From: Dracaena cambodiana
Taxonomy: Eukaryota > Streptophyta > Magnoliopsida > Asparagales > Asparagaceae
NCBI GenBank assembly: GCA_036321105.1
Contig: JAYEPQ010000012.1
Location: 11,554,942 to 11,618,941, forward strand
Direction: 5' to 3'
DNA length: 64,000 nt
The notes under the pieces are model-generated. The model ran no database searches. It was not told the DNA's origin and saw nothing but the letters and a program-made list of their open reading frames with translations. Below, piece after piece: positions 52,613 to 64,000 of the stretch. The position numbers and the translations under genes were made by a program. Numbering within the stretch: position 1 is the first letter of the stretch; every line of letters starts with the position of its first letter.

Positions 52613-54100
52613 ACATCTTCCCTTTCTGAACGAAAAGAAAGGTAAAAACTACAAAAATCAGTTTCATCAACCTGGACGAGCCACAAAAGTCCCAATTGAT
52701 ACATGTACCATGTGTTTATTCACGTCTCTAGAAAAAACAATTTTTTTAAATCAAGCCAAAGTGTCAAACTTTTTTTTTTTCCCTCGTCTTCAGTTTTACA
52801 CTATATACTTCATTACTCATAATCTTATATCCTACATCATTTTTATCCAAATCACTTCCTCTTTTATCCAAGTCGTTTCTCTTTTTTGCATATGGGATTA
52901 TAATTGACGCTAACTGATCATTGTTGACATCTCTAAATTAAAACCGAACATAAAATTTTGATCGTTATTGATTCACATGGAATTCCACGTGAATCATGCT
53001 AACTTTTTCTTGTTCTATCTTAGAGTGTCCATTCATTAAATATTCATCCCCTCTAGTTTCTATTTTTCATAAACGAGCCTAGACTCTTTCGAGCTGTTCA
53101 AGGGCCTCTCTACGTACAACTTAGAATTCGATTTTATCAATCCAATCTCTATTTGCATTTTTTTTTTCTCCTTATCAATGAATATCTTTATCTTAAATGT
53201 CATGTATTTCTCAAAAAAATAGAGTTCAAGTTATAATTCAGAAAGAATTCGTGTAATATTTTCACATAAACATAAAATCAACATGGGCAATAAAGTAGAT
53301 GGAAGACTCACATGGCTGACTCCCCCACGTCAAATGCTCACAACAATGACGAAACACCCCAAATAATCGACACATTTACCAAGTTGAATCTTGTAAATTT
53401 TCCCTCATTGCCTTATAGCAAAACCAATTTCAAAGTAGTATTTGATCGGTTATGTATTAATCGGTTTACTTTGAAATTGGTTTTTTGAGATAAACAAGTG
53501 ACACGTTTACTTTGTCTAGGTCACTTTATTTCTTATTGTCCAAGTCACTTTTTTTTGTCAATTAAATATGGCATACTTTTCATATTTATATTGAAAAAGC
53601 ATAAATTTAACAAATATGCATGCACATTTATATGACAAGATCTAACTCAAATTTGGCTCGTCCTATTAGTTTGATGAGGTAGAATCTAACAAAATATTAA
53701 CAACTTGAGTTGTAAACAATATGTTTAACTTCAAGAAGAATTGTAAAAGAATGAACGAAAGGAATGCTAACTTTTGTGAAATATATTTCAAAAAAAGAGA
53801 GATTCTTTTTGAAGAAAATGAAAAGAATAACCACAAGAATTAGATTCATTGCTCCGAGCAATCCGGTTCGGTTCGTAATAAACCAACCGTGTTGGACCGG
53901 ACAGCGGAGCACAAGGCGGTCCGGGTTCGATTTATAGTTCAAATTCCATTGTAACGATGAGTTCAGAGTACTTCTATGTTATCAAGGAAACAAAACCAGA
54001 TTAATTCCACTTACCCAACCCAATGCAATAAAACTCTCTTCTTCTTCTCATTCTCAACAAAATCTCAATCTCAACGAAAGGGCAAAAAAGAAAAGGGAAA
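52613..54100. other. Gene-free stretch
   Basis: AT-rich. The only structure noted is a perfect 18-bp inverted repeat (53420-53437 and 53467-53484). Confidence 0.5.
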
Positions 54101-54109
54101 TCCCAAATC

Positions 54110-54574
54110 ATGGAACCAAATCTCTTCTCGATGACCAGAGCAGCGGCCCCTCCACCTGATCCAAGACAAGGATCTCATCCACCTCGTCTTCCAATTACTC
54201 GGCGAAGAAGAAAAATACTCCGATTCTGTCCTCAAGTATGCTTCTATTCTCTATAGAAATTTGAGTACTTTCTGCACTAGTTCACATAAGTTTACTTGAT
54301 TTATCTTGGGTTTCAACAAAAACGTCATTAATCCTCTCCGTTCTGGTCCGCTTTGATATCAGGAAGCGTTCGACAGGTTTTGGTCCGCTTTGATATCAGG
54401 AAGCGTTCGACAGGTTTTGTTGCAAAACTTTTTTCATTAATCTTTGTTTATTCAATATCTTCCTTTCATGGCAGGGACGAGACTGTGAACGCGTCGGAGA
54501 TTCTAGCAACTAATCCCCAGCTTTTCAAGAAGATGTCCGGACTAAAAGATGGCCGGACTGCTTGTATTGAATAA
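54110..54574 (+). pseudogene. Broken two-exon gene fragment, unknown family
   Basis: A CT-rich leader precedes ATG at 54110. A coding-like frame reads ..IQDKDLIHLVFQLLGEEE.. up to 54235, donor 'CTCAA|GTATGC', and acceptor 'GGCAG|GGACGAG' at 54474 joins in frame to KDETVNASEILATNPQLFKK and ends TAA at 54574. The first exon needs two frame changes between the ATG and IQDKD, so it is probably a pseudogene or 5' fragment. I do not recognise the family. The intron has a 38-bp tandem duplication (54343-54418). Confidence 0.55.
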
Positions 54575-54722
54575 TCACAGGTATTTTGATTGATTGCAAT
54601 TGCAGTTAGAAACAAATGTTAAAGAGCTAAAGTTGAATATATGTTTGGGGAGAGTCCAAAGTTGTCAGTCCTCCTATGGCCATTCCAAGGTGGGTAAGTG
54701 GCCTGGTCTTATCTGAGCTCAC

Positions 54723-54744
54723 AAAAAAAAAAAAAAAAAAAAAA
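54723..54744. repeat. A22 homopolymer
   Basis: Twenty-two A shortly after the gene fragment; could be the tail of a retroposed sequence, but no matching target duplication was found. Confidence 0.9.
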
Positions 54745-55129
54745 GTAAAAATCTTACCATCCTATGGTGTTATAAAGGTTCTATCAAACAAAAATCATTA
54801 AATTTAAATATCCGATATGAGCAAACTATAATATGAAATGAATATCATATTAGATGGAGAATTCAAATTGAATAAAAATAGTGAGACAAGATTAAAAATT
54901 CAAATTAAGATAGAATTATAAGATAATTCAAATTGAAATAGAATAATAAGATAATTACAATCAAAATAAAAAGATAAGTTGTTTCAATTCAAGATATGAT
55001 AAGATACTAAATGTTCAAATCATGATGAAAGTCTATCTTAATTAAAGCACCTTTTTATTTTGTAAAACATCCTTTTCAAAATTTGAATAAATCATAAAAA
55101 TCGAAGTGGGGGTGCACGCTACAAGGAAA

Positions 55130-55511
55130 GACATACTATCATAATACTAGAGAAATAGAGTTTGTGAACTGGTATATCCATGATATCATAAATATGAACA
55201 ACATATATAACATGAAGAAATAAGCAGAAATATATGTAGCCTTGTGCAAGTAAAGAGGAACATATATTCATTAGTCTCGATCAACGTTCCAAATTAGACC
55301 ATTGAAACTAGAATGATGAAGACATACTGTCATAATACTAGAGAAATAGAGTTTGTGAACTGGTATATCTATGATATCATAAGTATGAACAACATATATA
55401 ACATGAAGAAATAAGCAGAAATATATGTGAGCCTTGTGCAAGTAAAGAGGAACATATATTCATCAGTCTTGATCAACGTTCCAAATTAGACCATTGAAAC
55501 TAGAATGATGG
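55130..55511 (+). repeat. 191-bp direct tandem duplication
   Basis: Units 55130-55320 and 55321-55511 differ by only a few bases. They begin GACATACT(A/G)TCATAATACT and end ACTAGAATGATG(A/G)A. No gene content seen. Confidence 0.93.
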
Positions 55512-58500
55512 ATAAGATTGTATGTTATTTCTAGTATCATACAAATATCTGTGCATCTCTGATGCTCAGTCATTACCTATGGCATTAAATCATGACACGC
55601 TGTTAAGTGCTTATCCATCACGTAGTTTTTCCATACTTCATGCCAAAATACATGATACACATGATTAATTAAGATACCATGGCATATTCATATCTTAAGC
55701 GTAACATATCCATTATCAAGAAACCAAAATTCTAATACCACGTCAAGCCTGAACAATGTACACATTTACCTCTAAACTATATAATTTCTTGTCCATACTA
55801 TGACACCATATCCCATATATTATGTTGAAGTATTATACTTATGGCTAATCATGTTAAGAATCATGTCATGTTATATGTTATGTAAATTTGTCATGTGTCT
55901 ATATCATGTGTAATATATAATGTTCGTTGTGCATGTATCATACTGTCATATATAAATCATGTGTATCGTGTTTTGCTTATCCTAAGTACTTGGGATAAAA
56001 GGTTTAGTTATTGTTATTGTTGTTGTAATAATCAAGTAGTATGTGTCTCGGGGTTAATTGTGCTAAGTTACATGTATTTTATATTATTCTGATTTCCTAC
56101 AGAGATGAAACCATAGCCTGAGTAGCAAAATCGATATCGATGGCCTAAGTCATTTTTTAATCAATTTTTGTTACAGTCACCGCCAAATACCACTAAGGTT
56201 ACAAAATGGGTCTAAAGATCAAATCAAGCTCTCTAAAATTTTTTTACTCTCTCTGGTTTCTAGAGAGGCATTAGCTGACAATCCTAACCACCAGCTGGTA
56301 ATTGTCTTGATTCCAAAGAGGCCAAGATTTAACTCTAAAATTTCCAAATAAATCATTTAACAATTTTATTTCATTGGATTCTCAATAAATACAGTATACA
56401 AAGATTTGAATATAAACACTAATTTCACCTTTAGTTTTGATTTAGAGAATCGGTCTCAAACCCTAATCTTGCAATTAATCACGATACAATAATCAAATAA
56501 ATAAATATCACAATGGAACTCTATACCTCAAACTAAGCTATCGAGTATAAAATCATTATCACTAGAAGGACTGCTAGCTAGCGGTCCTTTTTTCATTCAT
56601 CTCTCGGAAAAATTTTCACCAATCACCCTTCGTTCAAAAAGAAATTTTATGCTATTGATTCAAACACAAACCTTCCATATGTAGATATGACTTTTAGATT
56701 TAACATTAAAATCATTAATCCGATAACGAAAAATTGTTAAATAAGAGCCAATTGATTTCATATAAGTACAATCACATTTATCATTGTCTGGTCTCAAAAA
56801 ATTGATCTACATAACATTATAAATATTTGAAAAAATTTCAAAATAAATGGCTATGAACAGATCGCTGGCTGGTTCCTAACCGTCAACTAGCGGTGTATTG
56901 ATATTTGATTGCCTTGAAATTTTTAAAGTACATAGCTCTCTAGGTCTATATCTCATTTCTATCATAAAAAATTACTATAATTACTGCAATTTAAGGAAAT
57001 AACTTGAAATGGTGAAGAGAGAATGAGAGTGTGTTATTTACCTTAGGACATTGATTTAGAAAACCCAAAGCTATCTCTAGTTCCAACCTTCACTCGTTGC
57101 TACTTGGTTTCCTTTCTAGTGAAGAGAAATAGTGAGTTTGGAAGGCAATAGTTTGGGGGGAAAAAATAAATAAAGAAATATTTATGAATAATATTTTACA
57201 CATCATCTCCTAATAATACCTTAATATGACATCTAATCACTGATTTAGCTGTACAAATTCTCCTTTTAATAAATTGGCATGCCCATAGATAAGGAGTGCC
57301 CAAAAATCATTCAAAGACGTGTACCCTGAGCAAGAGCTTAAGGAAATCATGAAATATCATTATTTTATCAATTTTGGTTTTATCAACACTCTCCAAGAAT
57401 TTCTTAATTAATATTGAAGGTAGATGTAGATGACAAAACTGTTAAAAATTTTATATTATATTTTTCTGAGGTCTATAATGAAGGATAGAAAATACTAAAC
57501 ATGATAACATTATTAGTCAGTATTCAGCGATTTCACCAATTTTTAGAATTTCTCAAAAAAATTCTAAGAAATTTTTAAAAAATTCAAAATATTATAAAAC
57601 TGATAAATCCGAAGACGAAATATTATTTGGAGTTATAGAATTCAAGTTATAGGGCTATCCGAAATTTTATTAGTTATCAGTCGAGCCCTGCTATCCCTAA
57701 TTTGGCATGATCTACTCTAAAAAAATAGATACAAATAAATCAGAAATAGGGGTATTACAACTCCTAATGCATGGTTAAAAAATCTTTAAAATACATGATT
57801 TTTTAAATATTACCAATTTAGAATATAGAGATTATAATAAATAGTGTAGATGTAGATCATGGACCCTTCATATTGGGATTTATCATCACCTTTATAGGTA
57901 ACTCCTATATATAAATGCTATTGACTCTGAAGTAAAAAATTAGTTCATATATTGTGAAAGGACAAATTATTTTCAACAGTAAGTTAATAATGAAGTCACA
58001 ATGAAAATTATCTTTAGCCAAATTGAGTAATGGTTAGAGAAAATCACAATATAATTTATTAGTAAGAAGGTTTCTCCTTGCGTAATGTGATTCTTGAGGA
58101 TTCATATACAAGAACTAATCAAATTAGTGTACCATCTCAAATTATTGAAATGCTAACATCTAAATAGAGGTACCTGTAGGAAATATTTTAAGAAATATAA
58201 CTAATCGAGATATGGTATAACAATCAATCTTATTTTGAAGCTATTAAATTGGTTCTCCTTAATGTGCCTTACAAGCAAAATTTGCTATTAATACTATTAA
58301 GATTACAGTAACAGACTCAGTTTAATTAACTATAACTATCCAAAATTTCTTAAAAATTTTAATAGCATCTATTTATATTTATTGGCACTTACTATATAGC
58401 AATATCCGTTTCAACCATATATGACCTATTTATATATCGTACATAAAAATTTCCATTATAGATTCGCCATCCCAAACCATATAAATGTTCGAGAGTTCAA

Positions 58501-61500
58501 CTTGCAACATCAACTATAACTGGGTAATACAACTGATATAATTTAAGTTAAGTTTCAACTTGGCATGTTATCTAAGTCTAGACTTCTTTTTTAGTTGCCA
58601 CCCATTTCATAGCATAAGTCATAAGTATTGAATATAAAACAATTAAAGTTGGTCATGTAAATAATGATAGAAACCAAAGATATTGAGTATGTTACAACTA
58701 TGGTTTCAAGATAAAATCATATTTAATTCCTAATGAAACCAAATGTTAATGAGGTTAATCACATTAATGAATCAAACCATTATGTATATTGGATAGTTTT
58801 CTTATATAATATTTAAGTCATTATTTTCATTATTGCAAGCCACTACATGTTCGAGTAGTATATAGTTACAAGCCATGCATATGGATCAGAAAGTTACACA
58901 CAATTTTTTGGAATTTCAACGAAAAGCAAGAGCAAGGAAACTCTACTTACAGATTGTAAATTTTGATTTAATCGAAAAACAATAATGGTATAAGAATTTG
59001 ATAAATAAATTTAATTACTGAAATCTTAAGTGTTTACCAATTTTATTGATATATCATGTGTAAATACACCATAAGAATTTTGTCTTATATGTTCGAATAG
59101 CATCGATAAATTCTCGTAATTTTTCTCGATAGCGAAACTGTCAAATAAAAACTCATTAATTTGTATGATTTTGGATAGTTTCTTTTCAATATACTATTTA
59201 TAATTAATAATTCTTATGAATGATCAGGATTAAATCTAGGTTTGGGAATATCACTAATCTGAATAGTAATCGCAGAAAAATAAAGAATAAGTAACATACA
59301 AACACAAAGATTTACATAATTAATCCCAATTCGGATTGTATCCACAGCCGGTAAAGAGCTTTTTTTCACTATTTAAGAATATAGTTGCAAGTATCTGTGT
59401 CTGAAAGCATGTGCGCATGGGCGTGAATGTGCACATGCGTGTCTCTAGGTGCATGCGCGTGTGTCTATGTATATATGTGTGTATGGACTATCTAAGCAAT
59501 GGACTTGGACTATCTAAACTGGACCCTTTCATTTATGAACATGCAAAAATATGATTAAAGTGTAATATTCTTTCTTTCAATTACTTTAGCAGACAAAATA
59601 GATATGTTGCTTTATATCAATACAAAGTATCTCAGCTTTCATAGTCCTCTTACCGAGGAAGAAATATGGGAGGGCTCGGGGACTAAAGGGTGCGGTTCTT
59701 GAGTAAACTACTCGTGTTGTGTTGTCACTATCCGAGAACATTTGATAAATATTTACCAGTCTGGTGGTTGACAAACCACTGATCGAAAACGAGTGGACTA
59801 GAGTGCTTTTATCAAATGATGCATATGGGCTCTCTATAAATGATATAATGACAGAATAATTAGAAGTAGTATAGAATTTTATTTTTTTTAACACAATCAG
59901 TTTCATTTAAAAAAAGAACTCCTTTTTCTTTTGATACATAAATTTTTCCTTCGAAGGTGATTGATCTTCTTTGTTTATCAAATTGGTCAATTCAGAGCTA
60001 TTATTATTTTTCTATTTTGTTGAATGAATTTTATCTATCGATCTAACCAGTTGCTTTCTTCCCAAAAGAAAAAAGAAATATAGAAAGTAAAACCCTCCTT
60101 TTACAGCAGGAGGTTGGATTCCGCTATCAAGAGTTCCGCATTGCAGGGGCAACAAATAGAGTGATAGGGATAGACAAATCGAGATTGTTCATCTGTTTAG
60201 CTTTTGTTATCGACTCTTAAAAATGCATAGTTTCTCCTAAAAAATAACCTCTCTAGTGGGAAAAATATTAGATATTTTGGCTAAACCAGTAGGTTCATAG
60301 GCGGTGATTGTCTTCAAGACTTTGGTTTTTAACTACAAAAAAAAATACTTGAGATTGAGAAGCTTTTGCACACGAAACTTGCCATTCCATGCGTAGCTAT
60401 GGTATAAACTTTGACACAACTTAAACGGTAGGAAAGATAGAATATAGCCATTTTGATAATTTGAGATATTTCTCACTATTTAATATCAAATTGCATAGAG
60501 TCATATTGACTTCTTTTTACTATAAAAATAAGCTCTAACTAGAAATTACTACCACTGACACTTTCACCTAAGATTGTCATCTATGCATTATTTAGAGCTC
60601 GAAAGATCTTTTGTATTTTGGGGAAAGAGTAATGCTTTAGCTGATTACGTGATAGTGAATGACTTAGTTCACTATGAAAAACTTGCCATGTGATTGGTCA
60701 GTTTCATTTGTTAAGACAACAATTGCTGTGGCTAGAGAGCAAAAATATATAGTTTGATCCAATCAGAATTAGATTTAAAAGTTTCAGATATGGTAAGGTT
60801 TTACTATCAAATTAAAAATAGATATAGATATAGTTTCTTTTACTAATTTTTTGCTTGACATGTATTCGAGTACAAATATAAATTTGAATCCAAAAAAATG
60901 TGGATATGATCTGGACATTATATGAATTTTTATGTATATGAATTTTTTTTATCATTTGATATACAAGTTGCCCTAACATATAATAAATGGATTGAAGGCA
61001 TATATGATTTGTCTAAAGCCAAATAAAGATGCAATATGAGTTAAGTCCTAAAAGCGTTTAGGATGCATTTAGAAGAGTGACATGTAGCACCAAAATTTTA
61101 GGGATTTTTATGCTCTTGGGTGAGTGTAAAACTATTTTTAGAGAAACTAAAGAATAAATGTCAATTATGAATAAATAGGGTGATAAAAAGAATACGTGAC
61201 AATCATCTAGAAGTCCAGAATGGCTAGTCGATTCTAGTGATAAGAACCTAAGCCATTGCCTTTAGATGACACATTATCATTCGCTATCCTAAAAGGTGAT
61301 GTGTTAGGATTGGATAGAGATGTGAAAGAAACTATCATATACTGTCTTATTTAAATAATAACTAAATAGATCTACATATACAAGTCTATATAACACCATA
61401 TAATAACTCCACATAAATTTGAGACTGCATGCAATATTAATTATATATACTATGCTACTCCTAACTTGAAATTTAAGATGGAGGAGGAGTCTTGAGTTTG

Positions 61501-63089
61501 GTGAAACGAATGCATGACAGAATATGTAAGAAGATGAAGACATGATGAAATATGCTAGACAAAAAAAATAAGGCATAACAGAACATCAGAAGATAAACTT
61601 GAAGTTGAGTTACTTGGTGCGGACCAAGAATTTGATTGCTCAAAGTTCAAGAGTGGAAGGAGGTAAAATTGTTAACTGTGATTAAAAAGAGGTGTGATTG
61701 GTAGCTGTGATCAAAGAGGAGAAATGAACGTGCTAGTCTCATCAGGGAGATATCTTGGAGGCTCAGATATTTACTACTAGTGGAAGTGGCAGATGAGAAG
61801 GTTTTTTAGTAGGATATTCGAAACCGAAATATGGCGCTCATGTGAGAATAAGCAAGAGATCTAGGCACATATCTCGTAATGAGGAGGAGAATCTACATGG
61901 AAACAAAGCAGATAAGGAGGAAGTTAGGAACCAATCGGCATCGTCCGAGCATAGAAGAGACAACAAGTTAACTTAGGTGAAGATGGAGGAGGCAGCGATA
62001 CGAATTAACTTAGGATTAGGATTTTTCATATCTAAGGAGAAGAAATTCTTGTATGAGGAGAGAAAGCACTTAAAAAAGAGTTTATAAGTCTGAAGGAGAG
62101 ATAACAATAAGAGGTAGCATATGCTGGGTGCGTACGGCGACAACCTAGCACTTGTTTGGTGGATGAGGCTAGAAACCTTCGAACTCTTGTATCATATTAA
62201 GATTAGAAAGAGATGTGAGAAGAAATTCTCATATATTGCTTCGTTTAAAAAATGACCTATGGGGTTTGCATATATAGTTCTATATAACTCCACAAAGTAA
62301 CTCCATAACCAATATGGAACTAAACTTAATACTAGTCATATGTACTATACAAGCAAAATAGATCATTTTAAAGATAATCACATAAGTCACTTTTTTGAAA
62401 AAGAGGGGAATTAATGGGAGTGTTTTTAAACAACTTCATCTCATTCCATACAATATCTTAGGAGGGCTCTTATGTACAACTTCTCTTTTAAACCTTTCCT
62501 TTTCTCTCTTGCACATCCCACTGCTTAAACTGGACATCCTTGATATCCTAACATGCACATTCCATAAACTAGATCAGATACCCTTTATAACCTAACTGAA
62601 AAATTTCATAACCTTGTCCAAAGATACTAGCTAGGTTGAGCGTGAAGGTCATTTGATAGGAAGAGTTTCCTCAACTTTTATTGGAGTTTGTAATAAAGAA
62701 TATATCTAGATTCTGATATGAAAGAATATAGTAGTTCCTAGCCCATTCAAGCATATGTATCCATTAGACAAAGCCACAATATTACATCAAGCTCCATTCA
62801 AGCCTACGATGGTTGTAAGGGTATATTATAGGAAAAATCTCGCCAACGTCCAAAACGTTTAAGACCCATAATTTCACAGAGGTTCTATTTCAAATCCAAA
62901 ATAATTCTAAGGATAATTCTAATTATTGTGTTGAACAAAAAATGTCGTTCGTAGATTAGCATTCAATTAATCCATCACGGTTCAACTACACTTTAAGCCA
63001 CACCTAATGATCATTAACCGACGAATGATTAGTCCAAATTCATATTAAGCATATCCATCTTTTTATAACTTTTCTGCTATTATTATCCT
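55512..63089. other. Long AT-rich stretch without recognisable genes
   Basis: Only short, uninformative ORFs. A purine/pyrimidine-alternating GT/GC block lies at about 59405-59480. Two diverged repeats lie at about 61300-61465 and 62180-62350. Nothing else could be supported. Confidence 0.5.
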
Positions 63090-63640
63090 TCTATAATATT
63101 TTTTGAAGGCATTACGGCTATTAAGCCTTGCACGTTCCATTAATAAAGAACGTAAAAGAGGCGATTTCAAGAGGATGACTGGGATACATTAGAAAAAAAT
63201 AAAATAAAAAAGCAACAACAACAGTAATGAGAGTCGCCGGTGTTCTCCAACTAGGTGAAGGAGGGAATATGACAGATCACTCCTTGTGTCTCTGATGACC
63301 CCCCACCTCCATCTCCTCTACGATATCTGTCTTCATCTATCGCTGATGTGCCCTAAGTGGAATTAGAGGTGCGGAGCTTGTCGACAGGATGATTTTGTAC
63401 AAACCCTCGTTCTCTACCAGTATCATCGCTAATACGTAGATCAACCTGCATGCCGAGTATATATGCGCATGATTGCCATATTCTCTCGCACCTTGAGAAA
63501 TGGTCTTTTTTACTCTCCTACGCTTTTTTGCAGAGCAGGCAATAGATAGGACCTACCCAACCTCTTCTCAGGATGTCGCCAAGTGAAAGTGACATGTTTA
63601 GCAAGTAGCCACATAAAGCTTCGGCTTTCCTTTTATAATA
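63090..63640 (-). mobile_element. 5'-truncated LINE 3' end
   Basis: The left edge 'ttttttgaaggc..cgttccattaataaag' parallels the tail end of the big LINE ('ttttgaaat..cgtgttccattaaca' at 16920-16970). Minus-strand reading near 63620-63550 gives FMWLLAKHVTFTW, similar to the zf-RVT motif FLWLAHRNALLTW. Only the terminal part remains. Confidence 0.65.
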
Positions 63641-64000
63641 TTATTACTACATTTCCCTTCACAGCGGTATCTCTAAGTCTTTTTTGAGAAAATATCTGTT
63701 CTTTTCAGATATTTTATATTAGCACAAATTAGTTTAACATTGTCTAACAATACGGATTAGCAAGTAGCCACATAAAGCTTCGAATTAAATTGTATTTTTT
63801 AATTTGTTTTGAGCAGATAATACTTCATTTTGCTACTTGAAATCTTTGACCAATGGTTGAACCATTTTAGCCACGTTCATGAGCATGCGCACGGACGTCC
63901 TTAATATTGGAAAAATTAAGAAACTAGCTACGTACTGCTACCAGTTAGATTGAAACAGAGATAATCATGATGAAATATATGTGTCGTTTGCGTAGCATTA

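Noticed and set aside
53860..53945. tRNA-like 'ggtccgggttcgattt' motif
   Set aside because: Only a B-box-like string; no cloverleaf or A box could be formed.
59586..59906. 106-aa minus-strand ORF
   Set aside because: No recognisable domain, and surrounded by non-coding AT-rich sequence.

Overview
This window is flowering-plant nuclear DNA, species not determinable by reading. The evidence is Ty3/gypsy, Ty1/copia, L1-type LINE and Mutator-like elements, GT..AG introns of 74-499 nt, plant-type snRNA promoters (USE 'RTCCCACATCG' plus TATA) and a nuclear tRNA-Asp. Almost everything is either a multicopy small-RNA locus or nested transposons; I see no intact single-copy host protein gene.

Layout. 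(1) 1-3601: 5' half of a decayed Ty3/gypsy element on the minus strand (LTR, PBS, gag, protease, internally deleted RT). (2) About 4.3-16.9 kb: a tandem array of 13 U5 snRNA units on the plus strand, period about 575-620 bp once insertions are discounted. Each unit has a USE, a TATA-like box, a U5 body (5' stem, loop I CGCCUUUUACU, Sm site, 3' hairpin) and a conserved AT-rich spacer. Copies 1, 2, 5 and 11 keep most functional features; copy 5 shows a compensated stem change. The others are broken. The array is interrupted by a solo LTR inside copy 9, a 2.9-kb AT-rich insert carrying a tandem duplication, and a 7-kb L1-type LINE in the spacer after copy 13. (3) 24.0-25.3 kb: the LINE-displaced spacer and 3' flank (a duplicate of the flank of copy 2), then a Tourist-like MITE. 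(4) 25,895-43,836: a Ty1/copia element with TSD TATAG, whose integrase is split by a 13-kb Tat-lineage-like Ty3/gypsy element (28,734-41,719, TSD ATGTC). The gypsy element has lost most of gag, the protease and the N-terminal RT, keeps RNase H and integrase, has two satellite-like arrays downstream of pol, and carries on the opposite strand a 4-exon gene for a plant-mobile-domain (PMD)-like protein of about 1,340 codons. (5) 45,135-49,294: a Mutator-like element (43-bp perfect TIRs, 9-bp TSD CTTAGCTAG) without transposase, carrying an uninterrupted 611-aa PMD gene of the MAIN/MAIL type in four coding exons. (6) 49.3-52.6 kb: four smaller Mutator-type MITEs and a tRNA-Asp(GUC); one MITE is inserted into the tRNA terminator. 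(7) 52.6-64 kb: AT-rich DNA with a small broken two-exon gene fragment, a recent 191-bp tandem duplication and a 5'-truncated LINE end.

Main points. The window holds a birth-and-death cluster of U5 genes; two unrelated transposon classes within 10 kb each carry a spliced PMD gene; and the copia LTR has the USE-33 bp-TATA geometry of a plant Pol II snRNA promoter. Coordinates of repeat edges are by eye and may be off by a few bases; splice sites were placed by GT/AG and reading-frame continuity.
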